Shown piece by piece: positions 7,855-15,381 of a stretch of DNA of 40,051 nt. The position numbers and the translations under genes were made by a program. Numbering within the stretch: position 1 is the stretch's first letter; each line of letters opens with the position of its first letter. Where the stretch lies: the NCBI GenBank assembly GCA_020852055.1, contig JADZBP010000101.1:1-40051 (forward strand). The letters run 5' to 3'. The stretch is from Candidatus Latescibacterota bacterium. GTDB taxonomy: Bacteria > Latescibacterota > UBA2968 > UBA8231. The notes below the pieces were generated by a model. The model worked only from the letters and a program-made list of their open reading frames with translations, was not told the DNA's origin and made no database searches.

Positions 7855-9659
7855 CAGAAGGTGACCTCTACCCCTCTTTTTTCCAATTCGCTGACCACGA
7901 CCGGAGCCGTAGCGAGGTTGAGGGGATTCTCGAACAAACTCACTGTTTTGAGCCGCTCCAGATCCAGCAGGACGCCGATCTCGGCGATGTGGTTGGTGTG
8001 GGCATTCAGCTCGACCAGCAGCTTCAGGCGAGCCAGGGGGGAGAGATCCTCGACCTGATTGCTGGCAAAACTCAACTGCACTAGGCTCACCATATGCGCC
8101 AGGGGAGAGAGATCCGCCACCTGGTTGCTCGAAAACTGCAAGCTGCGCATGTTGATCAGGTCGGCCAGCGGGGAGAGGTCCTTCACCTGGTTGCCGATGA
8201 AGTTCAAGTCAGCCAACAAGGGCATCTGGGCCAGCACCGAGAGGTCGTCTACCAGATTGGCTGAAAACCTCAGCGTGCGCAGCCGCGTCAGGCCGGCCAG
8301 AGGAGTGAGGTCCTCCACTATGTTGTCTGCGAGATCCAAGGCGGACAACTGCAAATTTCCGGCCACGGGTGTCAGATCGCTCACACGATTGTTGCTCAGA
8401 TAGAGCTGGCTCAGGTTGAGCCCGGCCAGGGGAGAGAGATCCTGCACTTGGTTGTAGGATATGTCCAGAGTCCTCAGGTTTTTCAGGTCCGCCAGGGGCG
8501 AGAGATCCCGCGATATGGTGCTCCTCAGGGTCAGACGGTTCAGACTTCTGAGATGGGAAAGAGGGGAGAGATCTTCTATAGGGTTAAGGTCGAGAAAAAG
8601 GGCGTTCAGTGTTTTCAGTCCCGCCAGCGCCGAGAGGTCTCGCACCTGATTGAAGGACAGATCCAGACTCCCCAGGCTGCTCATCTCGACCAACGGATGC
8701 ACATCCTCTATCAGATTATGATTCAGATCGAGGATGTGCATATTTATCAGGCCGGCCAGGGGGGAGAGATCTTTGACCTTGGTCTCGGTGATGGTCAGGT
8801 TGGTGAGTTGCTTCAGCTCCTTCAGCGGAGTCAGGTCCACCACCGGGTTCTTCTGGATGATCAACACCCCCAGGTTGACCATGTGTTCCAGACCCCGCAG
8901 GTCCTCGATCTTTGAGCCCTCGGGGATCTCCAGGGAAGTGAAGCGCGCCAACTCCTCCGCAGTCAGGTTGCCCACCGGCTTCTTCATCCTCTTGCGCAAC
9001 AGGTCCTCCAGCCGCCAGTCGGGGATGAAGATGATGGGCTCAGAGGTGTAGAAGACTACCTGAACCCCACGGCTGTCCAGGATTTTCAGGTGTTCGTTCA
9101 GGGAGGTCTCACTGAGGGGATTGCCCGACAACTCTACGCTGCGCAGCCGGCCCAGGCCCAGCAATACCGAGATATCCTGCACTTGGTTGTTGGCCAGGTC
9201 CAGCACCTGCAACCGGCTCAGCCGGGAGAGGGTGTGGATCTGGCTCACCTGGTTGAAGTCCAGGTTCAGGCCGGTCAACTCGCCCAGGCCAGCCAGAGAC
9301 TGGAGATCCTGCACCTGGTTGTGGCTCAGGTCCAGCGCCTGCAGATGGCTCAGACCGGCCAGCGGTTGCAGGTCTCGCACCTGATTGCGGGCCAGGAGCA
9401 AGTGGCGCAGACCGCTGAGCTTCTCGATCCCGTCCAGCGCCGCGATGCCCTGCCCGGTGGCGTCGAGGACTTCGAGAGCCTGCAGTTGCGCCTCGTCGAG
9501 AGTGCCGGTGGGCCGGGACAGGGCCTGGCGCACGGCGGTTTCCAGGGCAGCGTCAGCGAAGAAGGTATCAGTTGGCGGGGCTTCAGTTTCAGGGGAGGCT
9601 GGCGTACCCTGCCCTCCGCAGCCTATCAGTAGTAAGAGCAGGACGAGGTATTGTATCAT
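7854..9659 (-). CDS. Leucine-rich-repeat lipoprotein with two LRR blocks
   Basis: This 601-residue predicted lipoprotein starts MIQYLVLLLLLIGC with a lipobox cysteine at residue 14; the ATG at 9659 was chosen for this reason, since the frame further upstream is antisense to the DUF2442 gene. It has two modules of the same design: a helical N-cap (LETAVRQALSRPTGTL at about 39; LEDLLRKRMKKPVGNL at about 217), LRRs of 22 residues (5 units at about 80-182, 15 units at about 260-582), and a C-cap ending RGVQVVF or RGVEVTF. Repeats follow LxxLxLSxNQVxDLSPLAG, the SDS22-like class. The protein is probably an outer-membrane or periplasmic scaffold for protein-protein contacts. It is coupled to the discoidin-like gene at 6004-7854 and shares its cap with the LRR-propeller lipoprotein at 10512-12017. 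Confidence 0.85.
   Translation of the reverse strand: MIQYLVLLLLLIGCGGQGTPASPETEAPPTDTFFADAALETAVRQALSRPTGTLDEAQLQALEVLDATGQGIAALDGIEKLSGLRHLLLARNQVRDLQPLAGLSHLQALDLSHNQVQDLQSLAGLGELTGLNLDFNQVSQIHTLSRLSRLQVLDLANNQVQDISVLLGLGRLRSVELSGNPLSETSLNEHLKILDSRGVQVVFYTSEPIIFIPDWRLEDLLRKRMKKPVGNLTAEELARFTSLEIPEGSKIEDLRGLEHMVNLGVLIIQKNPVVDLTPLKELKQLTNLTITETKVKDLSPLAGLINMHILDLNHNLIEDVHPLVEMSSLGSLDLSFNQVRDLSALAGLKTLNALFLDLNPIEDLSPLSHLRSLNRLTLRSTISRDLSPLADLKNLRTLDISYNQVQDLSPLAGLNLSQLYLSNNRVSDLTPVAGNLQLSALDLADNIVEDLTPLAGLTRLRTLRFSANLVDDLSVLAQMPLLADLNFIGNQVKDLSPLADLINMRSLQFSSNQVADLSPLAHMVSLVQLSFASNQVEDLSPLARLKLLVELNAHTNHIAEIGVLLDLERLKTVSLFENPLNLATAPVVVSELEKRGVEVTF
7914..8882 (-). repeat. Fifteen tandem 66-base LRR units
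   Basis: The coding DNA of the second LRR block is a tandem array with a 66-base period (22 codons), recognisable by recurring GGGGAGAGATC (plus-strand reading), which encodes the DLSPL core. One unit (around residues 412-432) is 21 codons long. The array is prone to unit gain or loss by slippage. A shorter array of five units lies at about 9114-9422. Confidence 0.75.
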
Positions 9660-9726
9660 CGGTCGTAATCTCAAATTGACACTGTAGGGCGTCCCTGGCA
9701 GATTGCAGTTGGGACCTGCAGGAGTT

Positions 9727-9740
9727 CTGGCAGCTGCCAG
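9727..9740. promoter_or_regulatory. Perfect 14-base palindrome upstream of DUF2442 gene
   Basis: CTGGCAGCTGCCAG is self-complementary and ends 18 bases before the DUF2442 ATG at 9759. A half-site-like CCTGGCAG occurs about 35 bases earlier (near 9694-9701). A good -35-like TTGACA sits at 9676-9681 but no convincing -10 follows. It is a candidate operator for the small gene or the divergent LRR gene. Confidence 0.4.
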
Positions 9741-9758
9741 GGTTGGAGTGAACAGGCC

Positions 9759-10037
9759 ATGGAAAACATACCCCGTATTGAAGTCGTAGCAGTGGTCGGG
9801 ACAACGCATCTTCTTGTCCACTTTGACAACGGCGAGCAGAAGATCTACGATTTCAGGCCGCTTTTTCGCCGCCCCCACTTTCGCCTCCTGGAGAATCCGG
9901 CATTTTTCCGGGCGGTCAGGGTTGATACAGGTGGATATGGGGTTTCTTGGAACGACGACATCGACCTCAGCGAATACGAACTGTGGACCAATGGGAAGCC
10001 GGTCGATGATCGAGCGGTGCATCTTGGGAAAGGCTGA
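9759..10037 (+). CDS. DUF2442 family protein, possible orphan antitoxin-like partner
   Basis: This 92-residue cytoplasmic protein has the DUF2442 hallmarks: HLLVHFDNGEQKIYDFRPLF at the N-terminus and VSWNDDIDLSEYELWTNGKP near the C-terminus. Members are often encoded next to DUF4160 proteins in two-gene modules thought to resemble toxin-antitoxin pairs. Here no DUF4160 gene is found on either side, so it appears to be solitary. GGAGTGAACAGGCC precedes the ATG. The gene lies on the opposite strand to its large neighbours, in the gap between the LRR lipoprotein and the decayed gene fragment, which suits an independently acquired small module. The biochemical role is unknown. Confidence 0.8.
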   Translation: MENIPRIEVVAVVGTTHLLVHFDNGEQKIYDFRPLFRRPHFRLLENPAFFRAVRVDTGGYGVSWNDDIDLSEYELWTNGKPVDDRAVHLGKG

Positions 10038-10124
10038 AGCCCTTTTTCCCCCTAACCGCTGATCAGCATCTCCACTCACTTGCCCGGCGCAGGGCCTGGG
10101 TATGGCTGCGCGAGGCGCCGGCCT

Positions 10125-10387
10125 TCAATACACTACCTGCACCACCCCCTGCCGGCGCTCGACCCCTGCTTCGGCGTTTACCTCGATCTGATAGAAATAG
10201 ATCCCCGGAGGCACCACCCTGCCCTGGTCGTCGCGGCCATCCCAGATTTGTAGGTGCTGGCCGCTGCTTGCCGTGGCCGAATCCCCCTGCCGTACTTGCC
10301 GGCCAGAGAGGTAGAAAACCGCGAAAGACACTGGGGCTGGGCGGAGCAGTTTCAGCAGGTGGAAGGAGACCTCAAAGAATCATTTAA
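10125..10387 (-). pseudogene. Remnant tail of a discoidin/FlgD-type secreted protein
   Basis: The sequence matches the last 250 bases of the gene at 6004-7854, with about 19 differences counted by eye, including the same stop-codon position. Translated, it gives the FlgD-like tail (SGRQVRQGDSATASSGQ, IWDGRDDQG, PPGIYFYQIEVNA). Similarity ends near 10380-10387, where a one-base deletion breaks the frame relative to the intact copy (AATGATTC for AATGACTTC); no signal peptide or body remains. A GTG at 10331 could start a 68-residue peptide, but there is no sign it is a gene. It lies just downstream of an LRR lipoprotein gene, as does the intact copy, which suggests duplication of the whole LRR-discoidin pair followed by deletion. 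Confidence 0.8.
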
Positions 10388-10403
10388 TGAAGTTGTGGCT
10401 TCC

Positions 10404-10436
10404 TTATCGTCCTTGCCAGGACGGCAAGGACGATAA
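10404..10436. repeat. Perfect 14-bp inverted repeat (hairpin)
   Basis: Arms TTATCGTCCTTGCC and GGCAAGGACGATAA are fully complementary around a five-base loop, AGGAC. The hairpin lies between the decayed tail and the 3' end of the LRR-propeller gene. No T run follows on either strand, so it is not a standard terminator. It could be a REP-like or MITE-like element, or mRNA 3'-end protection. Confidence 0.6.
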
Positions 10437-10438
10437 TA

Positions 10439-10470
10439 TCCACCACGGAGCACCACCATGTAGTGGTGGA
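10439..10470. repeat. Second inverted repeat, TCCACCAC...GTGGTGGA
   Basis: Eight-base arms TCCACCAC (10439-10446) and GTGGTGGA (10463-10470) enclose a further copy of CACCAC (10451-10456), which can pair with the same right arm, so two alternative hairpins are possible. It begins two bases after the 10404-10436 hairpin. The two together form a compact palindromic block beside the gene remnant, possibly marking the breakpoint. Confidence 0.5.
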
Positions 10471-10511
10471 TTACGCTTTGATCGGAGCAACTCCAATAGA
10501 GCTACGAAAAC

Positions 10512-12017
10512 TCACTTGCGGGTGATTGCGAAATCACCCACATCTTCAGTGCTCTGAGTCAAGCGCCGCAACCCGCTGCCTTCTGCATTGGCTATATAGA
10601 GGTTTTTTATTCCCCCTCGATTGGAGCGGAAGACCACCTGTGTCCCGTCTGGAGACCAAGTCGGAAGGTCATCGGTAGCGGAATCTTGGCTAAGATTAAG
10701 TGCATGGCCTCCATCGGCATCCATCACATAGACCTCCACATCGCCGTCCGGAAGTAAGTCGAAACTCCGAGCGAAAGCGATTTTCCTGCCATCGGGCGAC
10801 CAGACGGGACCCCAGTCGAAGTCGGAGTCTTCGGTCAGGTTCGTCACCAGGCCGCTGCGGACATCTACGGAGGCGACCTCCCAATTTCCCTCGCGCTCGG
10901 AAGTAAAAGCGATCTGCTCGCCATCTGGCGACCAGGCGGGGATGTTATCATACCCCGGAGAGTTGGTGAGGTTGGTCAAGTGACCACCGTCGGTGTCCAT
11001 CACGTAGATCTCAAAATTGCCTTCGCGATCCGTAGCAAAGGCGATTCTGGTTCCGTCGGGCGACCAGGCAGAAGCCATGTCAGAGCCAGGGTAATCGGTG
11101 AGTTTGACCATTTCGCCACCCGTGGCTTCCACTGTGTACACCTCCTGGTTATTGAGGTTCGCTTGTTCCTTTCCTGCTCGGCTGAAGATCAGTTTCTGGC
11201 TATCGAGCGACCAGGAGGGGGACCAGTGAATGCCTGGATCTTTGTTCAGTTTGACAGGGTCGCCGCCGCTGGCGTCCACTACGAACAGATCCGAGTCGGT
11301 CACAAAGACCAGTCGGTGGCCATCGGGCGACCAGCGGAGGGAGCCATAGTACGGGGCTCGGGGGTGTTGGTCGACCAGCGTATCAGGCAGGGACCTCGCG
11401 GGATCGGCCAGTAGAATGGTTCGGCCCACGACATAGGCGACCTCAAAAGGGACCTGGATGCCGTTTGTCGATGGGTCTAGGGTGACAGCCACTCCCCGAG
11501 CCTCAAGAGCGGCAATATGGGTAGCCAGGGAGTCAGAGGACAACGGGTTATCGGTAAGATGTAATTCCTTCAAGGCATCCAAGTTCAGAAGGACCGAGAT
11601 ACCTTTCACCCTATTGCTGTCGAGGACGACTACCTGTAACTGGTTCAAGCCCGCCAGAGGCGTCAGGTCCTCCACTTGGTTGTTCTGGAGATTCAGAGAT
11701 CTCAGCTTGGTCAGTCCTGCCAAGGGGGTAATGTCGCGAATCTGGTTATTGGACAGGTCAAGATTCTGGAGATTGCTCAGGCGCTGGATTTCGGCCAAGT
11801 CGGCAATCTTCTGAGTCTTGGCTTCCAGCTGGCTCAGAGAACGCAGGTCCGCATCCTTCAGTGTTCCGGTTGGTTTGCCCAGAGCCTGGCGCACGGCTGT
11901 CTCCAGGTTGGAGTCGGGGAATACCTGGGCTGGTGGGGCAGTGACAGAGTTGTCTTCCGAATCACCACAGCCCAGGATTGCCAGGGCAGCCAGATTCAGG
12001 AAGGTCAGCGTCTTCAT
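10512..12017 (-). CDS. Lipoprotein fusing LRRs to a TolB/PD40-like beta-propeller
   Basis: This is a 501-residue predicted lipoprotein with lipobox AILGC (Cys17). The ATG at 12017 has AAAGGAG nine bases upstream. Residues 34-62 repeat the helical cap of the neighbouring LRR lipoprotein (LETAVRQALGKPTGTL), four SDS22-like LRRs follow at about 80-160, then the RGVAVTL cap. From about residue 225 there are six PD40/WD40-like blades with the WSPDG motif (WSPDGHRLVF, WSLDSQKLIF, WSPDGTRIAF, WSPDGEQIAF, WSPDGRKIAF, WSPDGTQVVF) and EIYVMD strands. The combination suggests an envelope-anchored protein-interaction scaffold; no enzyme motif is seen. It lies 63 bases downstream of the sigma-factor fusion gene and may be co-transcribed with it. 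Confidence 0.82.
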   Translation of the reverse strand: MKTLTFLNLAALAILGCGDSEDNSVTAPPAQVFPDSNLETAVRQALGKPTGTLKDADLRSLSQLEAKTQKIADLAEIQRLSNLQNLDLSNNQIRDITPLAGLTKLRSLNLQNNQVEDLTPLAGLNQLQVVVLDSNRVKGISVLLNLDALKELHLTDNPLSSDSLATHIAALEARGVAVTLDPSTNGIQVPFEVAYVVGRTILLADPARSLPDTLVDQHPRAPYYGSLRWSPDGHRLVFVTDSDLFVVDASGGDPVKLNKDPGIHWSPSWSLDSQKLIFSRAGKEQANLNNQEVYTVEATGGEMVKLTDYPGSDMASAWSPDGTRIAFATDREGNFEIYVMDTDGGHLTNLTNSPGYDNIPAWSPDGEQIAFTSEREGNWEVASVDVRSGLVTNLTEDSDFDWGPVWSPDGRKIAFARSFDLLPDGDVEVYVMDADGGHALNLSQDSATDDLPTWSPDGTQVVFRSNRGGIKNLYIANAEGSGLRRLTQSTEDVGDFAITRK

Positions 12018-12080
12018 GGTTGAGCACTCCTTTGGCGGCCCAGGAAGGGCCACCTCTGATCTTGCCACAATTTCATATGA

Positions 12081-14933
12081 TTATGGGTTTGGGGCAGTAG
12101 CTATCTGCAGGGTTGGGGCATTCTCCCGCACTAGTTCCCCGATCTTCTTCTCCACCTGGCGATTCCAGCCGGCTACCTGCTTTTCGTCAGGCCAGTACTC
12201 CCGTCGCAAGCGCAGCCGGCCTGTTCGGTCGATCAGCAGTACCGCCGTGGTCCTGAGCTGAAGTTTGTCCCCCAAGCTGTCGTCGTCCAGGACCAGCCTG
12301 AAGGGGGAATGCCGGTGTTGGGGCGAGCGGCTGACGTGTAGGATTCCCAGGCCCTGCTTTCGGGAGGAAGTGGCCCAACCGCGCACCCGTTCCAGCATCT
12401 TGGCGGCTTCGCCGGGTGTGGATTCCGGGATGCCGTAGGAGTCGTAGTAGAGGAGCAGCACCTTGCCCTGGAAGTCGGCCAGGCGCACCGTCTGGCCCAT
12501 GGTGTCTGCAAGCGCGAACTCCGGTGCCTGGGGGCAGAGTTCCCGGAGTTGTTGCTGCAACTGGTGCAGATCTCCGTAGCGCTCCAGGTGCATGCGCCTG
12601 AGGGCGGTTTCGGCCTCCGGATGGCTGTAGTCCTGGGCCACGGCCTGCAGATAGGCCTGTTCTGCCTGGTCCCAACTCCCCAGGTGTGCGTATGCCTTTC
12701 CCAGCAGGACAAAGGTCTGGTCGCCGATCCTGCCATAGTGGTTGGCCGTGGCGCTGAGGGCTGCGGATTCTTCCAGATAGCGGGCAGCCTGCGCGTACGC
12801 CTCAGTGGACAGGTGGCACTGGGCCAGGGCCTGTAGGAAAGCCTGGCGGAAGGCGCGCGCCTGGTCCAGGTAGCGCTGCCGCTGTTTGGCCCGGCCAGCT
12901 TCTGGTTCGGCGTAGTAGGTGTTGAAGCCCGGCAGTTCGAGCAGGTTCTCCGAGGTGGTCCATCCCAGGCCGGCCTCCAGGACCAAGATGGCCAAGGGCA
13001 GGTCGCGGGGGTAGATGGGTGGATCGCCGTAGAACAGAGCGCGGCTCTCCTGGCCGGCCAGCTTCTGGCCGAGGTAGAGGTAGGGGAAAGGATCGCGCAG
13101 TCCCGAGGCGGCCAGCCGCGGCCCCAGGGCCAGGGCCTCCGGCACCTTCCCCTCCTTCAGGTACAGCTCGAAGCGCAGGCTGTACGCGTATCCTTCGGGG
13201 AGCGTCCCGCCGATGATGCCCAGGTTGCTTCTCTGGTCCTGCTCCTTTTGGGGGTCATAGGGTACGACCAGGGTGCGGGCGATCAGGGAATCGGCCAGGC
13301 GCGCGGCCCGGTCCGGCGCCACCCGCCCCAGGGCCGAGAGCCAGTGGCGGTACGCCTCGTCCGCGTAGCGGCTGCTGAGGAAGCGGCGGAGGAATTTCTC
13401 CATGGCCCCTGCCTGGCCCGTGGTGTCTTGGTCTAGGTAGAAATGCCGCGCCGCTTGTTGGTACGCCATCTCGTCCGCCCGCTCGTATTCGGGAAAGCGC
13501 CGGCAGAGTTCCTGGGTGAGGGAATCCCGCCAGGCGGTGGGGACCTGGGCCATCCACCACAGGACCTCGGGCTGGTCCGGGTACTTCGCCCAGAGGGCCT
13601 GCTGCTCGGCGCGGATCTGCGCCAGTACCTCCGGTGCCGGAGTGCCTTCCCCCAGCAGGGTCATCCATCGGGTCAGGTACGTGTTGAAGTTTTCGGGATG
13701 CAGGGCGATCTCGCGATCGGTGCCGGCCAGGATCTCCTCGGGTTCCCGTCCCTGGCGCTGGGACATCATGGCCCGGGTATGGGCCGCGCCCCACACCAGC
13801 GCGCCCTGGTCGTCGTGGACCAGGAGGGAATGGCGGTAGCGCTTCAGGCCTTTCTGGATGGCCAGGGTGGAGACATCGTTGTCGAGTTTCTGGGCTTCTT
13901 CCCGCTGAGGTGAGAGGTAGTAGAAGACAGCCACCGCTTCCTTGGGCACCTCCAGATCTGCCACCCAGAGGCGGCCTTCCTGGCGCATGGGCACTACGTG
14001 GTCCTCAGGGTGCCAGGGGTCGATGATATAGTGCAGTTCAGCGTAGTTGCCCTCCTTTACCGGCAGATCGGCGGCAGTGATGTGTACTCGCTGGCCAGCC
14101 CGGGGTTTGAGAGGGGTCCATTCGATGAGGGGATCGGCAGCGAGGTGGGCCTGAGCCTGGGACTGCTGGGCCTCGCGGCTGAGGGATGGGGGCGATGCTG
14201 CCCAGGGCTGGAAATATGCCAAGCCACCGATCCCCAGGCCGGCTGCCGTGCCCAGGGCCCAGTATTTCCCCGGCATCCAGCGCTCCAGCCACCGGCGCGG
14301 CTGCGGTTGGACCACTACCGACACCGGCAGGAGGGCCATTACCTTGTTGCGCAGGCGCTGGTGGGTTCGGGGCTGGACCTGGGCGTCGCGCCCCAGTTGG
14401 TTCAACAAGTCATCGCGCAGCCAGTTTCTCGCCCTGAAGAGCCGCCATTTGACGGTGGTGAGCGGCAGGTCGAGGAAACGGGCGATCTCTCGTTGGCCGC
14501 AGCCCTCGAAGTAGTAGAGCACCACGACCCGCCGGCAATCGGGGTCCAGTCGGTCCAGGGCCTCCCACATCAGGGCGGTCAACTCGCGTTCTTCTACCAC
14601 CTCATCGGGCCGGCGGACATAGAGGGACAGGGCGGCGCGTTGTTCGGCCAGGCTCACCGCCAGCCGCTGTCCTTGTCGTTGGTGGTCGATGGCGGTATTG
14701 GTGGCGATCTGCCACAGCCAGGAGGCGAACTTGGCCGGTTGGCGCAACTTGGGCAGTTGCTCGTACGCCCTGAAGAACACCTCCTGGGCCAGGTCCTCGA
14801 CCTCGTCTGGCCTGCGGAGGGTCTCCCAGATCACCCCGCGCACCAGCCGGCCATAACGCTCCACCAGATCCCCAAAGGCGTTGCGGTCGCCTTCCAGGGT
14901 CTTCCTGATCAGGACCAGGTCTCTCTCGGCCAT
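12081..14933 (-). CDS. ECF sigma factor fused via a TM segment to TPR-like and redoxin-like domains
   Basis: This is a 950-residue single polypeptide. Residues 10-90 are sigma region 2 (GDLVERYGRLV, DLAQEVFFRAYEQL, FASWLWQIATNTAIDHQR); residues 115-175 are region 4 (RLDPDCRRVVVLYYFEGCGQ, IARFLDLPLTTVKWRLFRAR). A basic linker leads to one hydrophobic segment at about 223-241 (YWALGTAAGLGIGGLAYF). Beyond it come a beta-rich domain (about 265-350), a long helical region with TPR-like pairs (about 400-790), and a thioredoxin/AhpC-TSA-like fold (about 801-935: APEFALADTMGQTVRLADFQ). The fold shows YYDSYGIPEST where the CxxC motif is expected, so redox activity is doubtful. Inference: a membrane-tethered sigma factor with an outward-facing sensor region. 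ECF sigma factors are normally about 170-200 residues and separate from their sensors. Confidence 0.85.
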   Translation of the reverse strand: MAERDLVLIRKTLEGDRNAFGDLVERYGRLVRGVIWETLRRPDEVEDLAQEVFFRAYEQLPKLRQPAKFASWLWQIATNTAIDHQRQGQRLAVSLAEQRAALSLYVRRPDEVVEERELTALMWEALDRLDPDCRRVVVLYYFEGCGQREIARFLDLPLTTVKWRLFRARNWLRDDLLNQLGRDAQVQPRTHQRLRNKVMALLPVSVVVQPQPRRWLERWMPGKYWALGTAAGLGIGGLAYFQPWAASPPSLSREAQQSQAQAHLAADPLIEWTPLKPRAGQRVHITAADLPVKEGNYAELHYIIDPWHPEDHVVPMRQEGRLWVADLEVPKEAVAVFYYLSPQREEAQKLDNDVSTLAIQKGLKRYRHSLLVHDDQGALVWGAAHTRAMMSQRQGREPEEILAGTDREIALHPENFNTYLTRWMTLLGEGTPAPEVLAQIRAEQQALWAKYPDQPEVLWWMAQVPTAWRDSLTQELCRRFPEYERADEMAYQQAARHFYLDQDTTGQAGAMEKFLRRFLSSRYADEAYRHWLSALGRVAPDRAARLADSLIARTLVVPYDPQKEQDQRSNLGIIGGTLPEGYAYSLRFELYLKEGKVPEALALGPRLAASGLRDPFPYLYLGQKLAGQESRALFYGDPPIYPRDLPLAILVLEAGLGWTTSENLLELPGFNTYYAEPEAGRAKQRQRYLDQARAFRQAFLQALAQCHLSTEAYAQAARYLEESAALSATANHYGRIGDQTFVLLGKAYAHLGSWDQAEQAYLQAVAQDYSHPEAETALRRMHLERYGDLHQLQQQLRELCPQAPEFALADTMGQTVRLADFQGKVLLLYYDSYGIPESTPGEAAKMLERVRGWATSSRKQGLGILHVSRSPQHRHSPFRLVLDDDSLGDKLQLRTTAVLLIDRTGRLRLRREYWPDEKQVAGWNRQVEKKIGELVRENAPTLQIATAPNP

Positions 14934-15075
14934 GGCTTGTTTCTCGCAGGTGCAGCAGGAGGTGGGAACGAAAACTACCTATAATAGACGAGGCTGGAAG
15001 AAAATGGTTAGTGGGAATTTTGGCGGGGAGGAAAAGTAGCGGGGTTATAGAGCCGTGAGGGCAGCGGCCTGTAGA

Positions 15076-15381
15076 TCAGTAGTGGTAGCGCGCCATCAGG
15101 AAATCGATTTGTTGATCTCTGACCAGGTACACGAGCCGGTGTTCCTGGCTAATCCGCCGGGACCAGATATCTGCCCCCAGATGCCGGAGGGGCTCTGGTT
15201 TGCCGATGCCTTTGAAGGGGTCGCGCATCACGGCCTCGACCAGTTCCAGCACGCGCAGGGCGATACGGCGGTCTACCTGGACCCAATACCGGAGGTCCTC
15301 CCTGAACTCGTCCTGAAATACGGAAACCCGCTGGGGTTCAGGGTGAGGGGTGCGTTTCCTACTCAAGCCCCACTTCCCCAC
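15076..15381 (-). CDS. yoeB: YoeB-type mRNA interferase toxin
   Basis: The last 84 residues match YoeB over its full usual length: EDLRYWVQVDRRIALRVLEL, RDPFKGIGKPEPLRHLGADI, WSRRISQEHRLVYLV and the terminal MARYHY. The catalytic set of YoeB (Glu, Arg, His near EHRLVY and the C-terminal His-Tyr) is present. The start is uncertain: GTG at 15381 (101 residues) or TTG at 15366 (96 residues); both overlap the end of the antitoxin gene, so translation is probably coupled to it. The short N-terminal extension (SRKRTPHPEPQ) is not typical of the family. It is expected to cut mRNA at the ribosomal A site and to be held in check by the YefM-like partner. Confidence 0.88.
   Translation of the reverse strand: MGKWGLSRKRTPHPEPQRVSVFQDEFREDLRYWVQVDRRIALRVLELVEAVMRDPFKGIGKPEPLRHLGADIWSRRISQEHRLVYLVRDQQIDFLMARYHY

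Noticed and set aside
9660..10079. N-terminal extension of the LRR lipoprotein frame
   Set aside because: The extension has no start-like features and is antisense to DUF2442; the ATG at 9659 gives a clean lipoprotein signal.
10404..10436. Strong hairpin as a terminator of the LRR-propeller gene
   Set aside because: No T run follows on the minus strand and it lies about 75 bases beyond the stop; kept as a repeat instead.
14981..14986. TATTAT as a -10 box for the sigma-factor fusion
   Set aside because: No acceptable -35 box at 16-18 bases upstream on the minus strand; an ECF-type promoter could not be recognised either.
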